A stretch of DNA of 64,000 nucleotides, taken from assembly GCF_021049285.1 (NCBI RefSeq), contig NZ_CP088017.1, positions 930,001-994,000 of the forward strand, read 5' to 3'. Positions 43,285 to 50,998 of this stretch are shown in pieces. The notes beneath the pieces are model-generated. The model was not told the DNA's origin and searched no databases. It saw only the letters and a list, made by a program, of their open reading frames with translations. Made by a program: the position numbers and the translations under genes. The stretch comes from Ruania halotolerans. Its GTDB lineage: Bacteria > Actinomycetota > Actinomycetes > Actinomycetales > Beutenbergiaceae. Position 1 is the first letter of the stretch. Each line of letters begins with the position of its first letter.

Positions 43285-43860
43285 ATGCCGACTCTCGTCC
43301 ATGAGTACGACTGGCCCGATCGCGTCGTTGTCGGGACCGTCGGTCGCCCCGGTGAACGCACCTTCTACCTGCAGGTCCGACACGGTGCCCGCTCCACCAG
43401 CGTGGCGCTCGAGAAGGAGCAGTCCGTCCTGCTCGCGGCGAAGATGGACGGGCTCCTGGATGAGCTCACGGCGGATCCCGACCACCCCGTCACCGCCCCC
43501 CAAGAGGTTCCGGATGAGCTCATCGACAACGACCCCCTGGACCAGCCCGTCGAGGAAGAGTTCCGTTCCGGGACGATGACCCTCGGCTGGGACCCGCGGA
43601 CCGCGCAGATCGTCATCGAGGCCTTTGCCCTCGACGAGCGGGACGAGGGTGAGGCTGTCGAGCCGGGCGAGGACGGACTCGATGAACCGAGCCCCGATGA
43701 GCCGAGCGCGGTGCTCCGCGTGCGAATCCCGGTCGGCGCCGCACGAGCCTTCGCGCAGCGCACCCGGCAGGTGGCGTTCGCCGGGCGCCCGATCTGTCCG
43801 CTCTGCGCCCGCCCGATCGACCCCGACGGACATGTCTGCGATCTCACCGATGACAGGTGA
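43285..43860 (+). CDS. DUF3090 zinc-ribbon protein
   Basis: A 191-residue conserved actinobacterial protein of unknown function. It starts at ATG 43285 with MPTLVHEYDWPDRVVVGTVG, then GERTFYLQVRHGARSTSVAL. It ends with a zinc ribbon, CPLCARPIDPDGHVC. A middle stretch (about residues 115-140) is very acidic. The -10 box TAGACT (43272-43277) begins with the TAG stop of the phosphatase gene and lies seven bases before the ATG. So it may have its own leaderless transcript besides any read-through. The trio context suggests a joint role with the kinase-like SCO1664 protein. Confidence 0.93.
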   Translation: MPTLVHEYDWPDRVVVGTVGRPGERTFYLQVRHGARSTSVALEKEQSVLLAAKMDGLLDELTADPDHPVTAPQEVPDELIDNDPLDQPVEEEFRSGTMTLGWDPRTAQIVIEAFALDERDEGEAVEPGEDGLDEPSPDEPSAVLRVRIPVGAARAFAQRTRQVAFAGRPICPLCARPIDPDGHVCDLTDDR

Positions 43861-43866
43861 GAGCTG

Positions 43867-44649
43867 TTGAGGCTCGATCTCGAGCACGATGAGGTGGACC
43901 TCGAGCACGGTGACCTGGAGCTTGAGGGGCGGATCGCCGTCGCCTCCAACGCCACGTTCGTCGGAACGATCGGCGACGTCGCCGTCGTCTACAAACCGGT
44001 TGCCGGCGAGCGGCCGTTGTGGGACTTCCCGGACGGCACGCTCGCTTCCCGTGAAGTGGCTGCCTACCTGGTCTCCCAGGCCCTCGGGTGGACGATCGTC
44101 CCACTCACCTGGATGCGCGAGGGGCCGCTCGGCGTCGGTATGGTGCAGCGGTGGCAGGAGCCTGACCACGAGCGCGACCCGGTGGACGTCGTCCCCTCGC
44201 ACGCAGTGCCCGACCACTGGCGCACCGTGCTCGAGGGCAGCGATGAGGGCGGACGGCCCCTGACGGTGATCCACGAGGACTCCGCCGCCCTGCGCCGCAT
44301 CGCCGTGTTCGACGTGCTCGTGAACAACGCCGACCGTAAGGGCAGCCACATCCTGCCAGTCTCGGAGGGGCACCGCTACGGCGTGGATCACGGTGTCACC
44401 TTTCACACCGAGCCCAAATTGCGCACCGTGCTGTGGGGGTGGATGGATGAAGCACTCGATCCCGACGAGATCGCCGGGATCACGCAGGTGCGCGCGAAGC
44501 TGGACGGCGAGCTGGGGGAGCAACTCGCTACCTTGCTGAGCGGGCCGGAGATCGAGGCCCTCACCGCGCGGTGCGAACGCCTCCTCGCCACACGGACGTT
44601 TCCTCGGCCCGAAGGCGATGCCCCCGCCGTCCCGTGGCCGTTGTTCTGA
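43867..44649 (+). CDS. SCO1664-family (PI3/4-kinase-like fold) protein
   Basis: A 260-residue protein with a distant phosphatidylinositol-kinase/HipA-like fold. The nucleotide-binding lysine lies in VAVVYKPVAGERPLWDFP. The catalytic-loop-like DVLVNNADRKGSHIL is followed by the metal motif GVDHGVTFH. Both loops look intact, so it may be an active kinase of unknown substrate. The start is TTG 43867 after AGGTGAGAG, seven bases past the DUF3090 stop. In mycobacteria the cognate gene sits in the same trio near mshC. Here the trio is followed by convergent fdhD instead. Confidence 0.9.
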   Translation: MRLDLEHDEVDLEHGDLELEGRIAVASNATFVGTIGDVAVVYKPVAGERPLWDFPDGTLASREVAAYLVSQALGWTIVPLTWMREGPLGVGMVQRWQEPDHERDPVDVVPSHAVPDHWRTVLEGSDEGGRPLTVIHEDSAALRRIAVFDVLVNNADRKGSHILPVSEGHRYGVDHGVTFHTEPKLRTVLWGWMDEALDPDEIAGITQVRAKLDGELGEQLATLLSGPEIEALTARCERLLATRTFPRPEGDAPAVPWPLF

Positions 44650-44737
44650 CGCGCTCGTTGCTGCGCGCGGCGCGTCCCCGGTCACCAGGCGCCCCTGGTC
44701 GTTGCCTGGCTGCCACGCCAGCGACGATGATCGGCGC

Positions 44738-45598
44738 CTATCCCGGGGCGGCCGCCCCCGCGATCCGCCCGGCGCCGGCGTAGACAGTGAGCCGGTCGCC
44801 GCGGGAGAACCCGATCAGCGTCATCCCGGCATCGTCGGCGAGCTCAACCGCCAGCGCGCTCGGCGCGCTCACCGCCGCCAGCGTCTCGATCCCCGCCAGG
44901 TGCGCCTTCTGCACCAGCTCGAACGAGGCCCGGCCGGAGACCTGCAGCACTGCAGGCCGCAGGGGGAGCCGCCCGTCGCGCAGCGCCCAGCCAACCACCT
45001 TGTCGACGGCGTTGTGCCGCCCCACATCCTCCCGCAGACACAGCAGCTCACCGCCGGTGGTGAACAGCCCGGCCGCGTGCGTACCTCCCGTCTTGTCGAA
45101 CTGCGACTGCCGCTCGCGCAGAGCGCCGGGAAGGGCGAGCAACACCTCAGGTACCAGCTGCTCACCCGCGGAAGGGACGCCGTCGGCGGATCGCCTGGGG
45201 AAGGCCGGCTCCTTCGTGACCTCCTCGATCGAGGAGACCCCGCAGATCCCGCATGACGAGGACGTGTAGACCGCCCGCTCGGCGCTCGCGGCCGGTGGCG
45301 GCACGCCCGGCGCGAGGGTGACGTCGACGATGTTGTAGGTGGCCATGCCTGACGCGTCCACGCCCGGGCCGTAGGAGATCTGGGCGATCTGCTCGCGGGC
45401 GTGCACGACGGTCTCGGCTACCAGGAAGCCAGCGGCCAGATCGAAGTCGTGCCCCGGGGTGCGCATCGTCACCGCGAGCGAGCGCCCGTTCACGCGGACC
45501 TCCAGCGGTTCCTCGCCGGCGAGGAGCTCCATTCGCTCCCGACGGCGGCCCTCGCCATCGATCATGAGCGTGCGCCGCCGCGTGCTCACCCGCGCCAT
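44738..45598 (-). CDS. fdhD: FdhD sulfurtransferase for molybdenum cofactor of formate dehydrogenase
   Basis: A 286-residue protein that passes sulfur to the molybdenum cofactor of formate-dehydrogenase-type enzymes. Diagnostic blocks are NGRSLAVTMRTPGHDFDLAA, the Cys loop SSSCGICGVSS, FDKTGGTHAAGLF, LREDVGRHNAVDKVVGWAL and SGRASFELVQKA. The ATG 45598 follows AGGA; the longer frame from 45661 would overlap the divergent FdhF gene. The gene lies back to back with the FdhF/YdeP-type oxidoreductase (50 bases apart), a pairing that supports their joint work. Confidence 0.95.
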   Translation of the reverse strand: MARVSTRRRTLMIDGEGRRRERMELLAGEEPLEVRVNGRSLAVTMRTPGHDFDLAAGFLVAETVVHAREQIAQISYGPGVDASGMATYNIVDVTLAPGVPPPAASAERAVYTSSSCGICGVSSIEEVTKEPAFPRRSADGVPSAGEQLVPEVLLALPGALRERQSQFDKTGGTHAAGLFTTGGELLCLREDVGRHNAVDKVVGWALRDGRLPLRPAVLQVSGRASFELVQKAHLAGIETLAAVSAPSALAVELADDAGMTLIGFSRGDRLTVYAGAGRIAGAAAPG

Positions 45599-45648
45599 GG
45601 GAGAATCCTGGTGAGGCTCGACATGCTGGCCACGGTACGGGAGGTTCG

Positions 45649-47979
45649 ATGGCGAAGGCACCCGAGCAAGGAATCGACGAATCGGAATTGCAAGTCGGTG
45701 AGCCGAAGAGCTCCGCGGCCGGTGTTCCCGGGGTGCTGCACGCGATGGCGACCTCCTTGGAACAGATGGGACCGGTGCGCACCGCCCGCACGCTCCTGGC
45801 CGTGAACCAGACCGGTGGATTCGACTGCCCCGGATGCGCGTGGCCCGAGCACAAGGAACGGCATACGGCTGAGTTCTGCGAGAACGGGGCCAAGGCGGTG
45901 GCCGAGGAAGCCACGAAGAGGCGCGTTCCGCCGTCGTTCTTCGCCGAGCACTCCCTGGCCGACCTCGCCGAGAAGGACGACTACTGGCTCGGTCAGCAGG
46001 GGCGCCTCACGCATCCGATGGTCCGCGAGGAGGGCGCCACTCACTACCGGCCGATCCGCTGGGATGACGCCTTCGATCTCATCGCCGGGGAGATTCGCTC
46101 CTGCCATCCGGATGAGTCGATCTTCTACACCTCCGGGCGCACCTCCAACGAAGCGGCCTTCCTGTACCAACTCATGGTGCGCGGCCTCGGCACGAACAAC
46201 TTGCCCGACTGCTCGAACATGTGCCACGAGTCCTCCGGGGCCGCGCTGACCGAGACGATCGGAATCGGCAAGGGCTCGGTGAGCCTGGCGGACGTGGAGA
46301 ACGCCGCACTGATCCTGGTAGCGGGGCAGAATCCCGGCACCAACCATCCCCGGATGCTCTCCGCCCTGGAGAAGGCGAAGGCCCGCGGCGCCGTGATCGT
46401 GGCCATCAACCCACTCCCCGAGGCAGGGCTCGGCACGTTCCACAACCCGCAGACCGTGCGCGGTATGACCCGCGGCACCCAGCTGGCCGACGACTTCCTG
46501 CAGATTCGCCTCGGCGGCGATCAGGCCCTGTTCCAGGCCCTCGGGGCGCTGCTGATCGAGGCAGGGGCACTCGATCACGAGTTCCTCGCCGATTCGGTCG
46601 CTGGGTTCGATGCCTACGCCGCCCATGTGAGTCAGTTGGACTGGGATGAGGTGCGTTCCGCCACTGGGCTGACCCGCGCGCAGATCGAGGCACTCGCGGA
46701 TCGGCTGATCGCCGCACGCTCCACGGTGGTGTGCTGGGCGATGGGGCTCACCCAGCACCCGCACGCCGTGGCCACGCTGCGCGACGTGGTCAACGTGCTG
46801 CTCCTGCAGGGCAACATCGGCAAGCCGGGGGCGGGCGTGTGCCCGGTGCGTGGGCACTCGAATGTGCAGGGCGATCGCACGATGGGCATTTTCGAGAAGA
46901 TGCCCGAACCGTTTCTCGCGGCCCTCGATGCCGAGTTCTCCTTCACCGCACCGCGCGAGCACGGGTACGACACCGTCGGCGCGATCGAGGCCATGCGCGA
47001 CGGCAAGGCGAAGGTGTTCATCGCGATGGGCGGGAACTTCCTGCGCGCCACCCCGGACACGGAACTGACCGAGGCCGCGATGGCGAGCATGAACCTGACG
47101 GTCCAGGTGTCCACGAAGTTGAACCGGTCGCACGTGATCACCGGGCGTCGGGCGCTCATCCTGCCCGCGCTCGGGCGTACCGATGCCGATGTGCAGGCGA
47201 GCGGCCCGCAGCGGGTCACCGTGGAAGATTCGATGAGCGCCGTGCACGCCTCGCAAGGCCGGCTGGCTCCGCCGTCAGAGCATGTGCTCTCCGAGGTGTC
47301 CATGGTGTGCCGGCTTGCGGAGCGCCTCTTCAGCCCGATCCCCGACGGCGGTCCTCCCGTTGATCCCGGCCGTTCCCCAGGTGGGGCTCCGCAGGTGGAC
47401 TGGCGAGCACTCGAGGGCGACTACCGCCTGATCCGCGAGCACATTTCGCGCGTGGTGCCCGGCTTCGAGAACTACGAGGAGCGGATCGACGAACCCGGTG
47501 GGTTCGTGCTGCCGCACCCGCCGCGGGACACTCGCACCTTCGCCCTGCCGGGCGGGCGAGCCGTGATGACGGCCAACGAACTGGAGTACCCGCGGGTGCC
47601 GCAGGGCCGGTTGCTGCTGCAGACCATCCGCTCGCACGATCAGTTCAACACCACCATCTACGGCAAGGACGACCGGTATCGCGGCATCAGCGGCGGGCGG
47701 CGTGTGGTGTTTGTGCACCCTGAGGACTTGGCGGACCAGAGCGTCGCGGACGGTGAGATGGTGGACATCGTCTCTGAGTTCGGCCGGCCGGGGGACGAGC
47801 CGACGGAGCGCCGGGCTGAGCGGTTCCGCGCGGTGGCCTATCCGACGGCTCGGGGGTGCGTGGCCGCGTATTTCCCGGAGACCAACGTGCTCGTGCCCGT
47901 GGATTCTTACGCCACGACCTCGCGCACGCCGGCGTCGAAGTCCGTGGTGGTCCGCCTGGAGCGCAGTGGTGACCCGTAG
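45649..47979 (+). CDS. FdhF/YdeP-family molybdopterin oxidoreductase
   Basis: A 776-residue cytoplasmic molybdenum-bisMGD enzyme. The N-terminal iron-sulfur region FDCPGCAWPEHKERHTAEFC supplies Cys60, Cys63 and Cys77. A Cys in NLPDCSNMCHESSG (Cys192) is the likely molybdenum ligand. VAGQNPGTNHPRML and GHSNVQGDRTMGI bind cofactor, and the C-terminal domain includes HDQFNTTIYGKDDRYRGI. The closest groups are YdeP (acid resistance in E. coli) and FdhF-like formate dehydrogenases. It is a Cys enzyme; no in-frame TGA is used. No partner subunit is nearby. The ATG follows GGGAGG. It is probably served by divergent fdhD. Confidence 0.93.
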   Translation: MAKAPEQGIDESELQVGEPKSSAAGVPGVLHAMATSLEQMGPVRTARTLLAVNQTGGFDCPGCAWPEHKERHTAEFCENGAKAVAEEATKRRVPPSFFAEHSLADLAEKDDYWLGQQGRLTHPMVREEGATHYRPIRWDDAFDLIAGEIRSCHPDESIFYTSGRTSNEAAFLYQLMVRGLGTNNLPDCSNMCHESSGAALTETIGIGKGSVSLADVENAALILVAGQNPGTNHPRMLSALEKAKARGAVIVAINPLPEAGLGTFHNPQTVRGMTRGTQLADDFLQIRLGGDQALFQALGALLIEAGALDHEFLADSVAGFDAYAAHVSQLDWDEVRSATGLTRAQIEALADRLIAARSTVVCWAMGLTQHPHAVATLRDVVNVLLLQGNIGKPGAGVCPVRGHSNVQGDRTMGIFEKMPEPFLAALDAEFSFTAPREHGYDTVGAIEAMRDGKAKVFIAMGGNFLRATPDTELTEAAMASMNLTVQVSTKLNRSHVITGRRALILPALGRTDADVQASGPQRVTVEDSMSAVHASQGRLAPPSEHVLSEVSMVCRLAERLFSPIPDGGPPVDPGRSPGGAPQVDWRALEGDYRLIREHISRVVPGFENYEERIDEPGGFVLPHPPRDTRTFALPGGRAVMTANELEYPRVPQGRLLLQTIRSHDQFNTTIYGKDDRYRGISGGRRVVFVHPEDLADQSVADGEMVDIVSEFGRPGDEPTERRAERFRAVAYPTARGCVAAYFPETNVLVPVDSYATTSRTPASKSVVVRLERSGDP

Positions 47980-47982
47980 CGG

Positions 47983-48573
47983 TCAGCGGCAGGCGATGGT
48001 GTCAGCGGGGACGTCCAGGTCGAAGTCCACACGCACCGTCTCTGTCTGAGTCATGGCGTCCTTCAACGTCGCCACACCGCGCACACTGGCGCCACCGGCA
48101 TCCAGGGTGACCTCCGCGCCGTCCGGGCTGCCGTACACGCCTTCCGGTCCCGCCCACGCGACGTCGTTGTAGGGGACTCCGGCGAGTTCCTCGATGTAGA
48201 CATCGATCTGGACCCGCTCTCCGTCGTGCTCGCCGAAGCCCTGGAGCTCCAACTCCCGTTCCACCATCTCCTGCTGTAATGGCTCGCAGTTGCGCAGTTC
48301 AGTGATCTCGTACTGGACGTCGTCGACGGTCACGATGCCAAGAACTGCGCCGCTACTGCTCTGATCCTCGGCCTCCTCTGCCGGCTCCTCCTCGGCGGGC
48401 TCAACCTCAGCAGAGTCGTCTTCGGCGGAGACCTGCGCCTCATCCGCGGTTTCTGCCTCGGCCTCGACCGGCTCGTCGGTCGTGGAACCGGCATCCGGTG
48501 ATGAACAGGCGGCCAGGCCCAGCAGGGCTGTCGCCACGATCGCAATGGGGGCGCTGCGCAGGGCGGTTCGCAT
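47983..48573 (-). CDS. Secreted lipoprotein, last gene of the surface operon
   Basis: A 196-residue lipoprotein of unknown function. The signal sequence IAIVATALLGLAACSS has the lipobox LAAC. A very acidic Glu/Ala linker (about residues 30-70) separates it from a beta-rich C-terminal domain with TVDDVQYEITELRNCEPLQQ. The two remaining Cys (one in this block, one in the final IACR) may form a disulfide. It starts at ATG 48573 behind GAGGAG, 18 bases after the second lipoprotein gene. Its stop lies three bases from the convergent oxidoreductase stop. Not recognised. Confidence 0.8.
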   Translation of the reverse strand: MRTALRSAPIAIVATALLGLAACSSPDAGSTTDEPVEAEAETADEAQVSAEDDSAEVEPAEEEPAEEAEDQSSSGAVLGIVTVDDVQYEITELRNCEPLQQEMVERELELQGFGEHDGERVQIDVYIEELAGVPYNDVAWAGPEGVYGSPDGAEVTLDAGGASVRGVATLKDAMTQTETVRVDFDLDVPADTIACR

Positions 48574-48591
48574 GATCGGTCTCCTCAGGTT

Positions 48592-49251
48592 TCAGGGGCA
48601 GGTCACGGCGGCAACGAAGTCGCCCACCAACGGGTCCTCGGAGCTTGGCAGTCCGTCGAACGATCCGACGGCGCTCGCCTCAGTTCCGACGAATCGGACA
48701 AGTGGGACGGTGCCGCTCCCCGACAGCCACTCGGTCTCGCCGCCCTCGTCGCGCTGCGCGGTCACCATCGAGTTGGTGTTCAGCTCGCGTTCTTCCGTCC
48801 CGCCGAGGAGGGAGAGGCGGACGTATTCGTCCTCCCACGCCCAGCCGATCTCGGCTCCGATCGTGCGGCTCCACGCCAGCTCTGCCGGGCCGTGGTCGGT
48901 CTCTCCTCGGGCCGTCACCTCGAGCAGGCCGGCGTCGGGCACGTCCTCGACCCGGCACTCGACATCATCGAAGTCGAGCCGTTCGCTCGCGAACTCGATA
49001 TACGCGTGGCCGGGTTCGGCAGGCTCGACGTCTGGATGAAGGCTGTCAGCCACGAGGACGTCGAGATAGTCGCCTGCGTCCTGGCCCTCCTCCACCTGCC
49101 CGGTGTCGTCGGACTGCTCGGCCACCGAACTGCCCTCATCCGGGTCTCCGTCGGGCTCCTGGGCCGGTGCGGCGTCGCTGCAGGCTGCCATCATCGCTGC
49201 CAGGGCGAGTGCCGTGGCGATGCGCCCTGGTGCGCGATGTGAGGTGCTCAC
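48592..49251 (-). CDS. Secreted lipoprotein, middle gene of the surface operon
   Basis: A 219-residue lipoprotein of unknown function. The signal ATALALAAMMAACSD has the lipobox MAAC, and an acidic Asp/Glu/Gly linker (about residues 28-62) follows. The mature domain (YIEFASERLDFDDVECRVED to the end VGDFVAAVTCP) has two Cys, like its downstream neighbour. The two therefore share a plan although their sequences differ. The GTG at 49251 overlaps the stop of the leucine-rich-repeat gene (GTGA). Translational coupling suggests that the three exported proteins work together at the cell surface. Confidence 0.8.
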   Translation of the reverse strand: MSTSHRAPGRIATALALAAMMAACSDAAPAQEPDGDPDEGSSVAEQSDDTGQVEEGQDAGDYLDVLVADSLHPDVEPAEPGHAYIEFASERLDFDDVECRVEDVPDAGLLEVTARGETDHGPAELAWSRTIGAEIGWAWEDEYVRLSLLGGTEERELNTNSMVTAQRDEGGETEWLSGSGTVPLVRFVGTEASAVGSFDGLPSSEDPLVGDFVAAVTCP

Positions 49252-50876
49252 TGGGTGCCCGTCCGAACGGATGTGGCGTTCTTCCGGCGAGTGACGGCCA
49301 GCAGCAGCGCCCCGAGAGTCATCAGTGCAGCCGCCGCCGTGAGGGGCTGCGGGCCGAAGCCGGTCGTGGCCAGCGTGGCGCCGGAGTCTGTCGGGACCGC
49401 CGCACCCGTGTCCGTGGTCGAGGGCGTCGAGCCGGGAGCGCCGGTTTCGGCGGGCTCAGTCGGCTCGACGGGTTCGACCGCGGTCGGAACCACATCGATC
49501 ACGACGGCGTCCGTTGCGCCGCCCTGGTGGGTGCCGGTGATCGTGTGCTGGCTGGCCGTCGGGAAGGTGACGTGGTCACCGTCCACCATGTCCGTGGCCA
49601 CGTCGGAGGTGAAGGTTGTCTCCGCGGTGACATCGCCCAGCGACGAGCCCTGCGCATCGAACCCCTCGGCGGTCAGGACCACGCTGCCGCCTTCGTCGAC
49701 TGTGACAGCCGATGCGTGCACGTCGATCGTCACGATCTCCACCGGGACCGGCGCCCACCGCGCCGTGATCGTGGTGTCGCCATGCAACGGGTCACCGCTG
49801 ACCCAGGGGCGCTGGCCTTCAGTGGTGCCGGAGTCGGCCGCGAGCCAGCCGAGGAACTCCCGTTCGGGGTGGTGGGGGGCAGCAGGCTCCGCCGCTTCGG
49901 GCACCGTGCCCCAGGGGACGCCGTCGGTGCTGTGGTTCAGCGGAACCCGAATGGGTGCCGGCATCGGGGTGCCGACCTCCGGGTCGGTGAACTGGACGTT
50001 GATCACGGGTGTGGTGTCGAACTCGTACCACGTGGGCCAGGTGAATCCGCCGTTGGCCGCCTGACCCTCTCCTTCACGCCAGAGGTACTCGATCAGCGGG
50101 TTCGTCACGTCCTGATCGCCGATGATCGGGTTTGCGGAGGCCTGTGGTTCGGGGCCGAGGAAGCGGACCACCTCCAACCCCGGGTTGTCCATGAACACCG
50201 CGGTACCCAGCTCGGTCACGCCGGCCGGGATGGTGACCTGCCGTAGATCGTTCCGCGCGAAGGCCTCGTCACCGACCTGCGCGATGCTGGCCGGGATCAC
50301 CACCTCGGTGAGGTCGTTCAGCCAGAATGCCCGCGCCTCGATCGTGGTCAAGGAACTCGGCAGGGTGAGGGTACTGATCTCGTTGGCCGAGAATGCGCTG
50401 TTGCCGAGGTGCGTGAGCTCGGGAAGGTCGAGTGACGTGATGTCGTTCCTGGTGAAGGCGTAGGAACCGATGCTCGTGAGCGTGTCAGGCAGGTCGACCG
50501 TCGTCAGCTTGTTCTGCGCGAAGGCGGAAGTGTCGATGCTGGTGAGTGTCGCCGGCAGTTGCACCGACTCCAGTCCCGCCGTCAGGAAGGCCTGGAAGCC
50601 CACCGAGATCACGGGGACGCTTTCGGCGTCGATGCTCACCTGCTCGGGGATGCTCAGCTGCGGGTGATCGGGATTGTCGTCGCGGGTGTAGGAGATGGCG
50701 ACGGCGCCGAGGCCGGGATCGTCCGGGTCGGCCAGTTCGTAGGTGACGCCGGCCAGCTCGACCGTGGCATCGGCGTGAGCTGGGGTCGCGACGCTCATCG
50801 CTGCCGCCGATAACAGCATCGCGACCGCGATGGTGGCTCGCTTGCCGCGAGGGAGAAGTGATCGACGCGGAGACAT
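49248..50876 (-). CDS. LAXTG-anchored leucine-rich-repeat (BspA-like) surface protein
   Basis: A 542-residue wall protein. A signal peptide (about residues 1-36, ending ATPAHA) precedes a BspA-type leucine-rich-repeat block of about seven units (residues 85-235) with repeats like LTSIGSYAFTRNDITSLDLP. A Listeria-Bacteroides (InlB B) repeat with PWVSGDPLHGDTTITARWAP follows. Then come an Ig-like beta domain (about 390-465) and a Pro/Thr/Glu stretch. The C-terminus is a sorting signal: LATTG at about residue 502, a hydrophobic helix and RRK. The LAXTG motif fits actinobacterial class E sortases. BspA repeats often bind host or matrix proteins. No sortase gene is in the window. First gene of the three-gene operon. 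Confidence 0.88.
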   Translation of the reverse strand: MSPRRSLLPRGKRATIAVAMLLSAAAMSVATPAHADATVELAGVTYELADPDDPGLGAVAISYTRDDNPDHPQLSIPEQVSIDAESVPVISVGFQAFLTAGLESVQLPATLTSIDTSAFAQNKLTTVDLPDTLTSIGSYAFTRNDITSLDLPELTHLGNSAFSANEISTLTLPSSLTTIEARAFWLNDLTEVVIPASIAQVGDEAFARNDLRQVTIPAGVTELGTAVFMDNPGLEVVRFLGPEPQASANPIIGDQDVTNPLIEYLWREGEGQAANGGFTWPTWYEFDTTPVINVQFTDPEVGTPMPAPIRVPLNHSTDGVPWGTVPEAAEPAAPHHPEREFLGWLAADSGTTEGQRPWVSGDPLHGDTTITARWAPVPVEIVTIDVHASAVTVDEGGSVVLTAEGFDAQGSSLGDVTAETTFTSDVATDMVDGDHVTFPTASQHTITGTHQGGATDAVVIDVVPTAVEPVEPTEPAETGAPGSTPSTTDTGAAVPTDSGATLATTGFGPQPLTAAAALMTLGALLLAVTRRKNATSVRTGTQ

Positions 50877-50942
50877 GAGTGCCTTCCTGGGCTCGGGCTG
50901 AACGGGCGTCGAACACGATAAGTTGAGGCGCGTCCGGCGGCG

Positions 50943-50961
50943 ATGGCCAACGTTTTGCCAT
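50943..50961. promoter_or_regulatory. Candidate operator between the surface operon and luxR gene
   Basis: ATGGC (50943-50947) and GCCAT (50957-50961) flank AACGTT (50949-50954), giving an imperfect palindrome in the 122-base divergent spacer. It is a possible site for the LuxR-type regulator. The evidence is symmetry and position only. Confidence 0.4.
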
Positions 50962-50998
50962 CCCGCCTCGAACGCTGATCAACGAAGAGGAGTGTGAC

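Noticed and set aside
43069-44685. 538-codon minus-strand frame across the DUF3090 and SCO1664 genes
   Set aside because: Antisense shadow in high-GC DNA; both plus-strand genes show conserved motifs and ribosome or promoter signals.
46201-46240. Possible selenocysteine site in the formate-dehydrogenase-like enzyme
   Set aside because: The ligand position is an ordinary Cys codon (TGC) in NMCHESSG; there is no in-frame TGA and no need for a SECIS element.
45586-47256. 556-codon minus-strand frame inside the molybdenum oxidoreductase gene
   Set aside because: Antisense shadow; the plus-strand protein has intact cluster and cofactor motifs.
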